This document shows positions 24,658 through 32,883 of a DNA stretch of 64,000 nt, one piece after another. Numbering within the stretch: position 1 is the first letter of the stretch; each line of letters begins with the position of its first letter. The translations under genes were made by a program, and so were the position numbers. Source of the stretch: Selenomonadaceae bacterium (GTDB lineage: Bacteria > Bacillota > Negativicutes > Selenomonadales > Selenomonadaceae); the NCBI GenBank assembly GCA_017476005.1, contig JAFVEM010000010.1, positions 19,841 through 83,840 of the forward strand, written 5' to 3'. The notes under the pieces are model-generated. The model was not told the DNA's origin and searched no databases. It saw only the letters and a program-made list of their open reading frames with translations.

Positions 24658-25149
24658 TCAGGCCAACCCTTTGGCCTTCAAGGCCTCCATGAGGTCGCCC
24701 TTAGGCTCGTTCCAAAGTTTCCGAATCTCCACCTCGATGCCCATGTTGTGCAGCTCGAGGAGGGAGGCCACGTCCTCTTTGTTCACGGCCACGGCCTGAG
24801 AGATCATGGTGTCCCCGTCCTTAAAGCACTTGCCCCCCAAATTGACGGACTTGAAGGGGATACCGCCCTTTACGGCGCGCAGTACGTCGGTGGGGTTGGT
24901 GAAGAGGAAGAGGGTCTTAAAGGAATCGTACTTGGGATCCTTGTAGGCCGCTACCGCCTTATCCACGGGAACCACATAGGCTTTGATGCCGGGAGGGGCT
25001 ACCTGCAAGAGGAGTTTTTTGCGCATTTCGTCTTTCGCCACTTCGTCGGAGCAGCACATGATGCGGTTGCACCCGGTCATCTTCGTCCAAACCGTGGCCA
25101 CTTGCCCATGAATGAGGCGGTCGTCGATACGACAGAAAGCAATTTCCAT
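24658..25149 (-). CDS. PTS mannose/fructose/sorbose family IIB component
   Basis: 163 residues from ATG 25149 (AAGGAG eight bases upstream). The phosphorylated His14 lies in RIDDRLIHGQVATVW, the signature of mannose-type EIIB. It accepts phosphate from a IIA and passes it to the sugar entering through IIC-IID. No IIA gene or IIA domain is present in this unit, so the IIA must be encoded elsewhere. Confidence 0.93.
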   Translation of the reverse strand: MEIAFCRIDDRLIHGQVATVWTKMTGCNRIMCCSDEVAKDEMRKKLLLQVAPPGIKAYVVPVDKAVAAYKDPKYDSFKTLFLFTNPTDVLRAVKGGIPFKSVNLGGKCFKDGDTMISQAVAVNKEDVASLLELHNMGIEVEIRKLWNEPKGDLMEALKAKGLA

Positions 25150-25498
25150 ACCGATTTCTCCTTTCCATAAAAGATAAAAAATTCGGCCGTAAGTTTCCGT
25201 AGCGCACACCGCCGCGAAAACCCACAGCACCGATTATAGCAGGTTGTCAGCGTAGTGCAAGGAAAATTTAGGCGCCGGCTGAAAAATTTATATCTGGTTT
25301 ACATCTCCCTCACTAAACGAGGTAGGGGGACAGTCGCAAAGCGGCAGAGGAGTACGCCGTCACCTCGGCGAAAAAAAAACACCTGTCCTCGCCAAAATGA
25401 AACCTACGGCAGGAAAAAACGGCAACGCGTCGAAGTAACGGGAAAGTGTAGAAGGCAATTATAGTTTTGTGATACGATAAGCAAAGGAGGAGTGACCC
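25150..25498. other. Intergenic region with no recognisable gene
   Basis: About 350 bases between divergent units. It should hold the promoters of the PTS unit and of the exported-protein operon, but I see no convincing -35/-10 pair, no structured RNA and no coding frame. Confidence 0.4.
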
Positions 25499-26599
25499 GT
25501 GCGACTAAAATTTAAACGGCTTTGCCTGTGCCTTGCGGCTCTGTTGACCCTTTCCTCAACGGTCTTGGCCAAAGAAGTCACGGTGGAGGGAGTGGGGCTT
25601 GACAGGGAAAGCGCCCTCCGAGATGCTAGGCGCGTGGCGGTGGAAGAGGTGGTGGGAACTTTTGTGGATTCGCGCACCTTGGTGGAAAATTCCATGTTGC
25701 AGCTGGATAGCATCTATACTAAGTCCCAAGGCTTCGTGGGCAAAGTAACGGTACTGAGCGAAGGGGCGGTGGCCGCAGGTTATCAGGTTCGCGCCACCAT
25801 TGATGTCAATCAGAATCCCGATCCGTCACTCCTAGCCCAAGTACAAGCCGTAGTAACGCTAAACGACCCCAGAATCGCGGTTATCGTCTTAAAAGACGGC
25901 GCCCCCGGGGTACATGAGGAGCGCATCGAGTCGGCCATCATGGACAAACTCATCGCCAAAAACTTCACCCACATCGTTGACCCGAAAATCGTAGCCGGAC
26001 TTCAAGACGCCCGAATGCTGGAAAGTCTCTACGACGGCCGGCCCACAGCGAGCGTGGGAGGAAGCTACGGCGCCGATTTCGCGGTGTTGGGAAAATGCCG
26101 CACCACCACCGAGCAAGTTTCTATCCCCGATTTTAAGGGCGGCTACAAGGCCACGGCCTTAAACAGCGGTCGTTCGGAAATGACGGTAAAAATCGTGCGG
26201 CTGGACACGGGAGCGATTTTGGAAACTTTTACCGTTGATTCCAGCGGCCTTGAGTTTGGGGGCAATCGCGCCGAAACGGAGTCGATAAAGGCCATGGCTG
26301 AGGATTCCGCCGCGAAGGTGGAAGAAAAATTCCGGCGCATAGGCGCAAGAAGCAACAGTAGTGTGCAAATTACAGCGGCTGGAGATTACGGCAAAATCAC
26401 CGCTTTGGCGGAAGATATTCGCCGTATTGCCGGGGTGCAAAACGTGGTTATCCGCGAACAAGCGAGTGGTCGCGCCATTATCGATGTAGATACCAGCCAA
26501 ACCGCCAGCGCCATCGTGCAGATGCTCAAAAGCCAATCAAAGCTGGGGATTTTCGTGGATTCCGTCAGCGCCAGCAGCGCAAAACTCATGGTGTCGTAG
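25499..26599 (+). CDS. Exported FlgT-like protein
   Basis: 366 residues from GTG 25499 (AGGAGG eight bases upstream). A signal peptide ends near SSTVLA. Residues 25-105 match the FlgT N-terminal pattern (VEGVGLDRESALRDARRVAV, then SQGFVGKVTVLSEG). The middle resembles the FlgT/TolB-like middle domain, and residues 285-366 form a small alpha/beta module. FlgT supports flagellar and other envelope machines; no flagellar genes are near, so an envelope role outside flagella is likely. It is first in an operon of exported proteins. Confidence 0.75.
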   Translation: MRLKFKRLCLCLAALLTLSSTVLAKEVTVEGVGLDRESALRDARRVAVEEVVGTFVDSRTLVENSMLQLDSIYTKSQGFVGKVTVLSEGAVAAGYQVRATIDVNQNPDPSLLAQVQAVVTLNDPRIAVIVLKDGAPGVHEERIESAIMDKLIAKNFTHIVDPKIVAGLQDARMLESLYDGRPTASVGGSYGADFAVLGKCRTTTEQVSIPDFKGGYKATALNSGRSEMTVKIVRLDTGAILETFTVDSSGLEFGGNRAETESIKAMAEDSAAKVEEKFRRIGARSNSSVQITAAGDYGKITALAEDIRRIAGVQNVVIREQASGRAIIDVDTSQTASAIVQMLKSQSKLGIFVDSVSASSAKLMVS

Positions 26600-26614
26600 C
26601 AAGGTGGTGATTTG

Positions 26615-26905
26615 ATGTACGCCATAGCTTTTGATTTTAAGATTGACGACTTAAAGAAAGAATACGGGGAGCCGTACAACAAGGCCTACGATGAAATCCG
26701 GCAGGAACTTGAAAGCATCGGCTTTGAGTGGACGCAGGGGAGCGTTTATATCGACCGTAGCCCGGTAAACGGCCTCACCACCGTCTATAAAGCCATGAAT
26801 AAGCTCTCCGGCATCACATGGTTCAAGAAAAGCGTCCGGGACATTCGCGCTTTTAAGGTAGAGGACTGGTCAGATTTTACGGAAATCGTCAGAGATGGGG
26901 TATAA
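26615..26905 (+). CDS. vapD: VapD family protein (Cas2-like ribonuclease fold)
   Basis: 96 residues from ATG 26615 (AAGGTGG seven bases upstream). [15 protein letters not shown] and the [10 protein letters not shown] segment are diagnostic of VapD, a small ferredoxin-like endoribonuclease related to Cas2 and in some bacteria the toxin of a VapXD pair. It lies 15 bases after the FlgT-like gene and 20 before the CsgG-like gene, in the middle of an operon for exported proteins, with no antitoxin-like neighbour. It has no signal peptide. Its placement is unexplained. Confidence 0.88.
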   Translation: MYAIAFDFKIDDLKKEYGEPYNKAYDEIRQELESIGFEWTQGSVYIDRSPVNGLTTVYKAMNKLSGITWFKKSVRDIRAFKVEDWSDFTEIVRDGV

Positions 26906-26925
26906 AATAAAAGGAGCGCTATAAA

Positions 26926-27471
26926 ATGCAAATGCGTCGTATGTTTGCCCTGCTGTGTCTAGCGGTGGCGCTTTGTTTGCCGAATCTATGTTCGGCTGGG
27001 CTGATGGATCACCCCAGAATTGCGGTGATTCCTTTTGCCAATCAGTCGGCTGACCTCAGTGTTACCGTTTCCGACGGTATTTTGGAGGATATGCGCGAGA
27101 TTGTGGAAATCGACCTCAAGAACACCGGTATGTTTCAGACCTTAGAGCGCGTTGACGTAGATAAACTCATCGCCGAACATCAGTTCGACCGTTCCGGCCT
27201 AGTGGATGTAAACACCGCCGCCAAACTCGGCAAGATGCTGGGCGCCGAATATTTGCTCTTGGGTTCCGTCACCGACATCAGCCGCGAGGGCAGTAAGTAC
27301 GAGGCCAGAGTGGGCTTGCGTTTGGTAAACGTGGAAACGGCCAGCGTTGACCTAGCCGGCCGCGGCAAAGCCGAGGCCTCTTCCGCCAAAAAAGGCTTAG
27401 AAGAAGCCGTAGAAGATGCTTTAGCCGGCAAGCGAGGCATTCTCACCATGCTCCGCGGCGGTCGCAAGTAG
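26926..27471 (+). CDS. CsgG-like exported protein
   Basis: 181 residues with a signal peptide (MQMRRMFALLCLAVALCLPNLCSA). The mature part follows the CsgG / TolB-N fold: RIAVIPFANQS at the start, a helix, FQTLERVDVDKLIAEH, then KMLGAEYLLLGSVTDI and a C-terminal amphipathic helix. CsgG proper is a lipoprotein pore for curli export; here no lipobox Cys is evident at the cleavage site and the size is smaller, so a periplasmic accessory part is more likely. AAGGAG lies nine bases before the ATG. Confidence 0.78.
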   Translation: MQMRRMFALLCLAVALCLPNLCSAGLMDHPRIAVIPFANQSADLSVTVSDGILEDMREIVEIDLKNTGMFQTLERVDVDKLIAEHQFDRSGLVDVNTAAKLGKMLGAEYLLLGSVTDISREGSKYEARVGLRLVNVETASVDLAGRGKAEASSAKKGLEEAVEDALAGKRGILTMLRGGRK

Positions 27472-27493
27472 CGGCTTGGGAAAATAAGTTTAT

Positions 27494-27626
27494 GGGGCTT
27501 TGCCCCATACCCCACAAGGGGAAATAATTTCCCCTTGACCCCTTAATAAAGGGTGCAGGGGGATTATCCCCCTGCGGGGAGTCCAGAGGGCACAGCCCTT
27601 TGGTAGGGTTTGGGGTGAAACCCCAA
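27494..27626 (+). repeat. GC-rich modular stem-loop repeat, copy B
   Basis: Begins GGGGCTTTGCCCC and ends GGGGTGAAACCCC, with inner GGGG(A)/CCCC and AGGG/CCCT hairpins. It sits between two genes of the exported-protein operon. Confidence 0.75.
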
Positions 27627-27647
27627 TTAAAAACAGGAGGAAAGCAA

Positions 27648-28454
27648 GTGCAGAGAAGTTGCATTTTTTTATTGGTAAGCGCCGTACTCATGTTACTGAC
27701 GGCGACGGCGTTGGCCAAACCATTTGGGGGAAGTCAGACCGGCGCCGGGGTGTTTATCGGCGAGGTGGCTTGCTATGGCGAGCATGAGATTAAGCCGGAG
27801 TTTATGACGGAGTTTCGCACGAAATTCATGGAAAACATTCAGGAGATAGACGAGAAAGCCAAAATCCACCTGACAGGCAATACGGACTGGCTAACGGGAG
27901 GCGGCGACCCTACAGAACGGGCGCTTTTGACCCATATTCACATGGATGCCATCGCCTACGGCCCCAATTTTGAAAAAGCCTATGCCAACGCCAAAATGGA
28001 AAAATACGCCGAAGATGTCTTTGGCGAGCAGTACTTCTGGGACGAAAACAAAATGGCCGCCAGACGCGCCGGCGCCAAAAAGCCTTATCGCATCAGTCAA
28101 GCCATGACGGATGCGGCCCGCGAAATAGGGTTGAAATACGGCGCCGAGTACCTCCTGTTCTGCAATGTGCAGGAAGTGGATGTGGAACTGGCCAATTCCA
28201 TTTTTAACGCCAAAACCGATATTAACGAACGCGCCAAGCACATCAAAGTGGAAACCAGCGCCTACCTGATTAACGCCAAAACCGGCATGGTCTATGAAAG
28301 CCACCTTCTCACGGAGAAAACCGGTCGGATTCAAAACCTCTTTGGAGAGTACGGCAAGGGCATGACCACCGTGACCTTGCTGGGCGCCATGTTCGATATG
28401 CAGTCTAAGAAACTGGTAAAGGATGTATTCGAGAATGGGAAAAAAGCCTTATAA
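27648..28454 (+). CDS. Exported protein, CsgG-related
   Basis: 268 residues from GTG 27648 (CAGGAGG six to eight bases upstream). A signal peptide leads to KPFGGSQTG. The body has the CsgG-like closing pattern LKYGAEYLLFCNVQ and AYLINAKTGMVYES, but also an inserted middle part (residues 60-150) I cannot place. It is presumably periplasmic. The in-frame codon at 27600 lies in the upstream repeat and has no ribosome site. The end overlaps the possible start of the next gene at 28423. Confidence 0.7.
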   Translation: MQRSCIFLLVSAVLMLLTATALAKPFGGSQTGAGVFIGEVACYGEHEIKPEFMTEFRTKFMENIQEIDEKAKIHLTGNTDWLTGGGDPTERALLTHIHMDAIAYGPNFEKAYANAKMEKYAEDVFGEQYFWDENKMAARRAGAKKPYRISQAMTDAAREIGLKYGAEYLLFCNVQEVDVELANSIFNAKTDINERAKHIKVETSAYLINAKTGMVYESHLLTEKTGRIQNLFGEYGKGMTTVTLLGAMFDMQSKKLVKDVFENGKKAL

Positions 28455-29151
28455 ATTTTCTTGGGGCTTTGCCCCAACCCCCACAAGGGGCTGGCATCCC
28501 CTTGATCCGGCGATAGATTTTTTTACTTGGGGGCGTTTATTCGGTAAAGCAGTTTTGCTGGCGGTGATGACGCTGGTGTTGTTTGTACCCGGGGAGGCCA
28601 CCGCCAAGTATTCCATTGGACTCGTGGGCATACAAAGCGCCGTGCAGGGAGCGGAGAAAACCAACATCGCCGCTTATGTGGATATGCAAGACAAACGGGA
28701 TCCCATGGAGTTTGCCCAGAGCGTTTTCACCGATATTATGACCGACGAGCTGGCTACGACGGAGCTGGAAACCATCGATTTGTCCCGGCAAGCCAACATG
28801 GCGCGTCGCGATGAAATTATTTTTCAGCTGAAAATGGGTGATCCTTCTAAGGCATTGCAACTATCCGATAAAAAATTGGATTACCTGATGTACGGTTACA
28901 TTTCCAATTTCACCGTCACCCATCGGGAAAGCCTTGGCTCCAACAACATTTCGGTGGAAGTTTCCCTCTCGGCGCATATTGTGGAATCCGCCACCGGCAA
29001 GGCTGTTTTCGTGGCCACCGGGAAAGGTACGGCCGCCAGCCACGGAGTTGATCTCAATAAAGACGGCGACAAAATTTCCACTAAGGCTTGGACGGACGCT
29101 TTGGAAAAAGCCCTGACCCAGATTGCCGACAAGGTTAAAAAGGAAGTGTAG
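28423..29151 (+). CDS. Exported CsgG-related protein whose 5' end runs through a repeat
   Basis: Up to 242 residues. ATG 28423 (AAAGG upstream) overlaps the previous gene, and the first 37 codons read through stem-loop repeat copy C. The signal-peptide-like stretch (FGKAVLLAVMTLVLFVPG) begins only at about residue 40. A native start near 28555-28567 (TTG or ATG) would give a normal signal peptide but has no ribosome site. The mature part resembles its neighbours (LDYLMYGYISNF, IVESATGKAVF). The repeat seems to have replaced the native translation start. Confidence 0.6.
   Translation: MYSRMGKKPYKFSWGFAPTPTRGWHPLDPAIDFFTWGRLFGKAVLLAVMTLVLFVPGEATAKYSIGLVGIQSAVQGAEKTNIAAYVDMQDKRDPMEFAQSVFTDIMTDELATTELETIDLSRQANMARRDEIIFQLKMGDPSKALQLSDKKLDYLMYGYISNFTVTHRESLGSNNISVEVSLSAHIVESATGKAVFVATGKGTAASHGVDLNKDGDKISTKAWTDALEKALTQIADKVKKEV
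28461..28506 (+). repeat. GC-rich modular stem-loop repeat, copy C (short)
   Basis: TTGGGGCTTTGCCCCAA followed by CCCC/GGGG hairpins up to CCCCTTGATCC. It overlaps the N-terminal reading frame of the gene starting at 28423. Confidence 0.7.
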
Positions 29152-30417
29152 GTGTACTCAATGAAGCTAAAAAAAATAATCGCCGCCGCCTTAGTGGCCA
29201 TGTCCCTGCCGATAGCGACCCAAGCCAACGGTCATCTGTGGTACGACCGCAACGCCCATATCGGACAACTGGGAAAAAACGAGAAACTCTACATTTATCC
29301 CATCATTGACCTCGACGGCTCTTATTGGGTGAATCATAGCGATGTGAAATCCAACGCCTTTAAGGCCAACGAGTATCTCGCCACCCGATTTGCCAGACGC
29401 TTGAAATTTAAAAACGTCAATTCTCTGGGAGCGCAGATAGGCGAAAAGAAAGAGATTCGCACCGACGATTACGACAAATTTCTGAAACCTTTCCCCGATG
29501 AGCAAGCGAGGGCAGAAGCTATTCAGGCTTACTACTTTACCCCCGTTACGCGAGAGGTACGCACCGAACCACATCAATCCCCGGCCACCACGGTAACGGT
29601 GCAGATGCGCTCCTACACCAAGGAAACCGGCGGCCCCAACGGCGACCGCACCTACAACGAAAGAAAATGGACGGTGCAACACACCATCCCGGCGGTGGAG
29701 CTTTGCCTGTATCACATGGATATAGAACACACCCTGTATAACAAGAAAGGCGAGAAAATCCTCACCTACGAAAACAACGAACACAGCTACAAATACAACG
29801 CCAATACCTACCGCCGGAAGATGTTTGAAAGCCTCATCGACGAGTTTAAGGATGACTATGGGGATATTCAGAAAGATTATCAAGAAACCAAGAAAAAACC
29901 CCGGGAAAATTCGCCGGTACGCATTGGCTTCAAGGGCATCCAAGTTCCCAGCAACGTAGGCAATGATGAATACCTGATAAAATCGGTATATTTCACCATG
30001 AAAAACTTCGCGCTAAAGCACACCAAAGCCAGCATAAACTACGGCGATGCCGATGACAAGCCGCCCCGGTACGAGGTGCAGGGCGTCATAAACCGTTACA
30101 CTTTAGACCGGGAATGGGTGCCGCCTCATGCTTCCACCTATGATGCCGTTGTTTCCAGCAAGGAACGCAAATGGTACGACAAAGACGGCAACGAACACAC
30201 CATGACCACCACCCAGTACGAGAGTAAAATTACGGATCACCACGGTTTTTGGAAATATACGGCTACAGTCCAAGGGACTTTTAACCTAGTGGATGCCAAA
30301 TCTGGCAAGGTAGTGGTTTCCCACTCCGCCACCGAAACAGACGATAAATGCGCCGACGCCTATCGGCATTTGATGAAAGACTTTTACGTTAAGGTCAAAA
30401 AATATTTGGGCAAGTGA
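29152..30417 (+). CDS. Exported protein of unknown family, last gene of the operon
   Basis: 421 residues from GTG 29152 (AAGGAAG five bases upstream); ATG 29161 is the alternative. A signal peptide ends near ATQANG. The mature protein is hydrophilic and Tyr/Lys-rich, with segments such as LYIYPIIDLDGSYWVN and FNLVDAKSGKVVVSHSATE; the latter echoes the closing strand of the CsgG-like neighbours. I know no family for the whole. It is followed by a terminator, so it closes the operon begun at 25499. Confidence 0.65.
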   Translation: MYSMKLKKIIAAALVAMSLPIATQANGHLWYDRNAHIGQLGKNEKLYIYPIIDLDGSYWVNHSDVKSNAFKANEYLATRFARRLKFKNVNSLGAQIGEKKEIRTDDYDKFLKPFPDEQARAEAIQAYYFTPVTREVRTEPHQSPATTVTVQMRSYTKETGGPNGDRTYNERKWTVQHTIPAVELCLYHMDIEHTLYNKKGEKILTYENNEHSYKYNANTYRRKMFESLIDEFKDDYGDIQKDYQETKKKPRENSPVRIGFKGIQVPSNVGNDEYLIKSVYFTMKNFALKHTKASINYGDADDKPPRYEVQGVINRYTLDREWVPPHASTYDAVVSSKERKWYDKDGNEHTMTTTQYESKITDHHGFWKYTATVQGTFNLVDAKSGKVVVSHSATETDDKCADAYRHLMKDFYVKVKKYLGK

Positions 30418-30423
30418 AAAAAC

Positions 30424-30468
30424 CTCCCTCGGCGGCTCAGGTAATGGAGCTACCGGGGGAGATTTTTT
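30424..30468 (+). terminator. Terminator of the exported-protein operon
   Basis: CTCCCTCGGCGGCTC (30424-30438) pairs with GAGCTACCGGGGGAG (30447-30461) with minor mismatches; T6 follows. Confidence 0.85.
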
Positions 30469-30560
30469 GTTATTGCCGAGATCTAATCCACTACCTACAT
30501 CGGCGTTTACACATAAATTTGTACGCTGTCTGCGGTCAGTCTCGTCCCTCTCATTCGTAA

Positions 30561-31338
30561 GTTTCAATACCGCAAGCGGTAAAGAGGAGCGCTCAATTGC
30601 GTTCGTTGATGATCTCTGGTTTCAAGATAAGATAGTTTCAATACCGCAAGCGGTAAAGAGGAGCGCTCAATTGCAAAAGCCTCGAAAAAGCCATCAGTTA
30701 TACCGAAGGTTTCAATACCGCAAGCGGTAAAGAGGAGCGCTCAATAATTTGCTCATGGTCTGCCTCCATTCTTATTAGCAATGTTTCAATACCGCAAGCG
30801 GTAAAGAGGAGCGCTCAATCGCCTACTCTGAATGAGCGTGTTTGCTCTTCGGCGGTTTCAATACCGCAAGCGGTAAAGAGGAGCGCTCAATTTTAAATCT
30901 AATAAAGGTATTATTCCTGGAGATAATAATCGTTTCAATACCGCAAGCGGTAAAGAGGAGCGCTCAATGCAAAGGGCAAGCCTACCCTGGTCGGCTTCAC
31001 TAGCTAGTTTCAATACCGCAAGCGGTAAAGAGGAGCGCTCAATCGGTATGAGATCTATACAAACAAAGTCTCTATCTTCCAGTTTCAATACCGCAAGCGG
31101 TAAAGAGGAGCGCTCAATTGGGATGTTGGCGTTTTGTGCTTTAAGGGTATTGCGTTTCAATACCGCAAGCGGTAAAGAGGAGCGCTCAATCCAGCTAACG
31201 CCAGACACCACCATGTCCACGCTCTGTTTCAATACCGCAAGCGGTAAAGAGGAGCGCTCAATCACCCTTTCTATGATTGTGCAACATATATTCTTGAAAG
31301 CGTTTCAATACCGCAAGCGGTAAAGAGGAGCGCTCAAT
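30561..31338 (-). CRISPR. CRISPR array, 11 repeats of 37 bp and 10 spacers
   Basis: Identical 37-base repeats start at 30561, 30635, 30709, 30783, 30855, 30932, 31007, 31082, 31154, 31226 and 31302. Spacers are 35-40 bases. Read on the minus strand the repeat ends ...ACCGCTTGCGGTATTGAAAC: a 5-bp hairpin followed by the 8-base 5' tag ATTGAAAC usual for Cas6-processed type I/III crRNAs. Transcription is thus leftward, from the leader at 31339-31637, and the newest spacers should be at the right end. No repeat is degenerate, even at the distal end. Confidence 0.98.
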
Positions 31339-31637
31339 ACTATGCTCCGCGAAACCAAGCGGGGCATAGCCTCAAAACGTAAAATCGGACAACCTAGCAG
31401 GTTTCCGGCAAAATCCCTAAACCTACGGGAAATCCTTTTAGCGTTCGACAATCACCAATCCCCACTCCTTCGGGCTTTACAGCCATTTTGAAAAACGGGA
31501 CAACCTGCGGCATTTTTTGGCTCTCCGGGAGGTTGTCCCACTTTCTAGCCATCAAATCTAATCCAATTATAAGCATGCAACAGCGGACTGTCAAGAAGAA
31601 ATTTTCAGAAGGATAAATATTTTGTTGGAGGACAGTT
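31339..31637 (-). promoter_or_regulatory. CRISPR leader with consensus promoter
   Basis: On the minus strand TTGACA (31589-31594) and TATAAT (31566-31571) are spaced by exactly 17 bases, a perfect consensus, so the array transcript starts near 31559 with about 220 bases of leader. The leader also contains AGGTTGTCC twice in direct orientation (near 31390 and 31500), one inverted copy giving a 10-bp stem (31497-31506/31530-31539), and an 11-bp hairpin touching the first repeat (31340-31370). Confidence 0.85.
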
Positions 31638-32603
31638 TTACTCATCCCCAATCCCACGGTCAAAAATAAACAGACCGAATTTCTCCACCCAAAAGCGAAT
31701 ATGTTGCCGAGGACTCATGCCTTGGAATTCCTGGAAGGGCGTTTCTAAATACTCCTCGTACCTCTCGAACCAACGCTTTTTGGTGGCCAGTTTCATTTTG
31801 CATCCGCCGTTGGCCAATTCAAAATCCGCCGGGGTGAATATCCCCAAATTGAGCAGTTTGAGGATAAACCTGTCGATAACCGGTTGGCGAAACGGCTCCA
31901 ACAAGTCATAAACTAAACTGTCTTTGCGTCCGTTGTTGCTGTGAAAAAATCCCAGTCTGGGGTCTAGTCCCGCTCCGGCAATGGCAATACGCAAATCACG
32001 CTCCAGTAGCGTATAGCCGTAACTGAGTAGCGCATTTACCCCATCCCTTGGCGGGCGGCGATTTCTGCCCGTCCATGTCCAAACTTTGGGGTCAAGGATA
32101 TAGGCAAACCCGGAAAAATAGCATTTGGCGGCTTGTCCCTCTAAGCCGCGCAATTCGTTAATATCGTCGTGCTTCATCAGTTTATTTTTATAGAGTTTTA
32201 CCTGTCCGGCGATGTCGGCCAAGGCGATTTCTTTTTTGCGCTTGGCGTAGGTCTTGAGGATATTTATTTGGGCTTGGAGTTTTTCGTTGATTACGTATCT
32301 TATCCAGTAATTTTGATTGGCGGTAAAAACAGCCCGCTGAGTTTCAAAACGCTCTAAGGACACCTGCTCTTTGCCCAAAGCGCCGCAAAGGCGGCCAAAA
32401 CTATCCACGAAGAAAATTTGCCGTCCGTTTTCCAGTAGGGCAAATATCAGGGGCATGGAAAGATGGGCTTTACTGCTGACCACCACGCTGTCTATTTGCC
32501 CCAAAGGGACGCTGGCGACTTTTGCGCCGTCTTTGGTGATAACGGCTCTGCCGTGATCCTTGGTGGCTTCGCTCCCCGGCGAAATCAAATACAGGGCGCT
32601 CAT
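31638..32603 (-). CDS. cas1: Cas1 spacer-integration endonuclease
   Basis: 321 residues. Cas1 and Cas2 insert new spacers at the leader end of the array. The metal ligands are Glu155 (LRGLEGQAA), His221 (LGFFHSNNG) and Glu236 (VYDLLEPFR). An N-terminal beta domain and a C-terminal helical domain have the normal sizes. It is last in the leftward csx1-cas2-cas1 unit and directly upstream of the leader. It is not fused to a reverse transcriptase or Cas6. Confidence 0.97.
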   Translation of the reverse strand: MSALYLISPGSEATKDHGRAVITKDGAKVASVPLGQIDSVVVSSKAHLSMPLIFALLENGRQIFFVDSFGRLCGALGKEQVSLERFETQRAVFTANQNYWIRYVINEKLQAQINILKTYAKRKKEIALADIAGQVKLYKNKLMKHDDINELRGLEGQAAKCYFSGFAYILDPKVWTWTGRNRRPPRDGVNALLSYGYTLLERDLRIAIAGAGLDPRLGFFHSNNGRKDSLVYDLLEPFRQPVIDRFILKLLNLGIFTPADFELANGGCKMKLATKKRWFERYEEYLETPFQEFQGMSPRQHIRFWVEKFGLFIFDRGIGDE

Positions 32604-32606
32604 GGC

Positions 32607-32882
32607 TCACACCACTATTAAACGGGGCGCCGACTCTAGCGGCTCCCCTTTAGACCAAACTTTGCCTTGGCAAGCGTGGCACATGGGAGTTATGAGGAGC
32701 ATACATTTCTCGGAAGCGGCTGTCAACTCCAACAGTTTTTGTTTGATAAAAACCATCCGTTGCTCCGTAGTTTCACAGCTAAAAACGCTGTACTGAATAC
32801 GCCACGCAAAGCCCTCTAAATACTTCATGACTTTATTACGCACTTTATTTTCGCTGATGTCGTAGCAAATAAGATATTGCAT
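32607..32882 (-). CDS. cas2: Cas2
   Basis: 91 residues from ATG 32882 (MQYLICYDISENKVRNKV). The start is fixed by length, the conserved YDISE motif and a GGAG a few bases before; longer readings overlap the upstream gene. The ferredoxin-like fold partners Cas1 as the adaptation complex scaffold. The C-terminal part (CMLLITPMCHACQGKVW) carries two Cys typical of the type III/I-C group of Cas2 proteins. It is three bases before cas1. Confidence 0.95.
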   Translation of the reverse strand: MQYLICYDISENKVRNKVMKYLEGFAWRIQYSVFSCETTEQRMVFIKQKLLELTAASEKCMLLITPMCHACQGKVWSKGEPLESAPRLIVV

Positions 32883-32883
32883 C

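Noticed and set aside
27180..27718. Open frames opposite the CsgG-like gene and through repeat copy B
   Set aside because: They run through the stem-loop repeat and show no protein features.
30858..31323. Long open frames on both strands with repeated RSSLPLAVLK or FNTASGKEERSI units, looking like a repeat protein
   Set aside because: They are translations of the CRISPR repeats; the 37-base repeat plus spacers happens to stay open.
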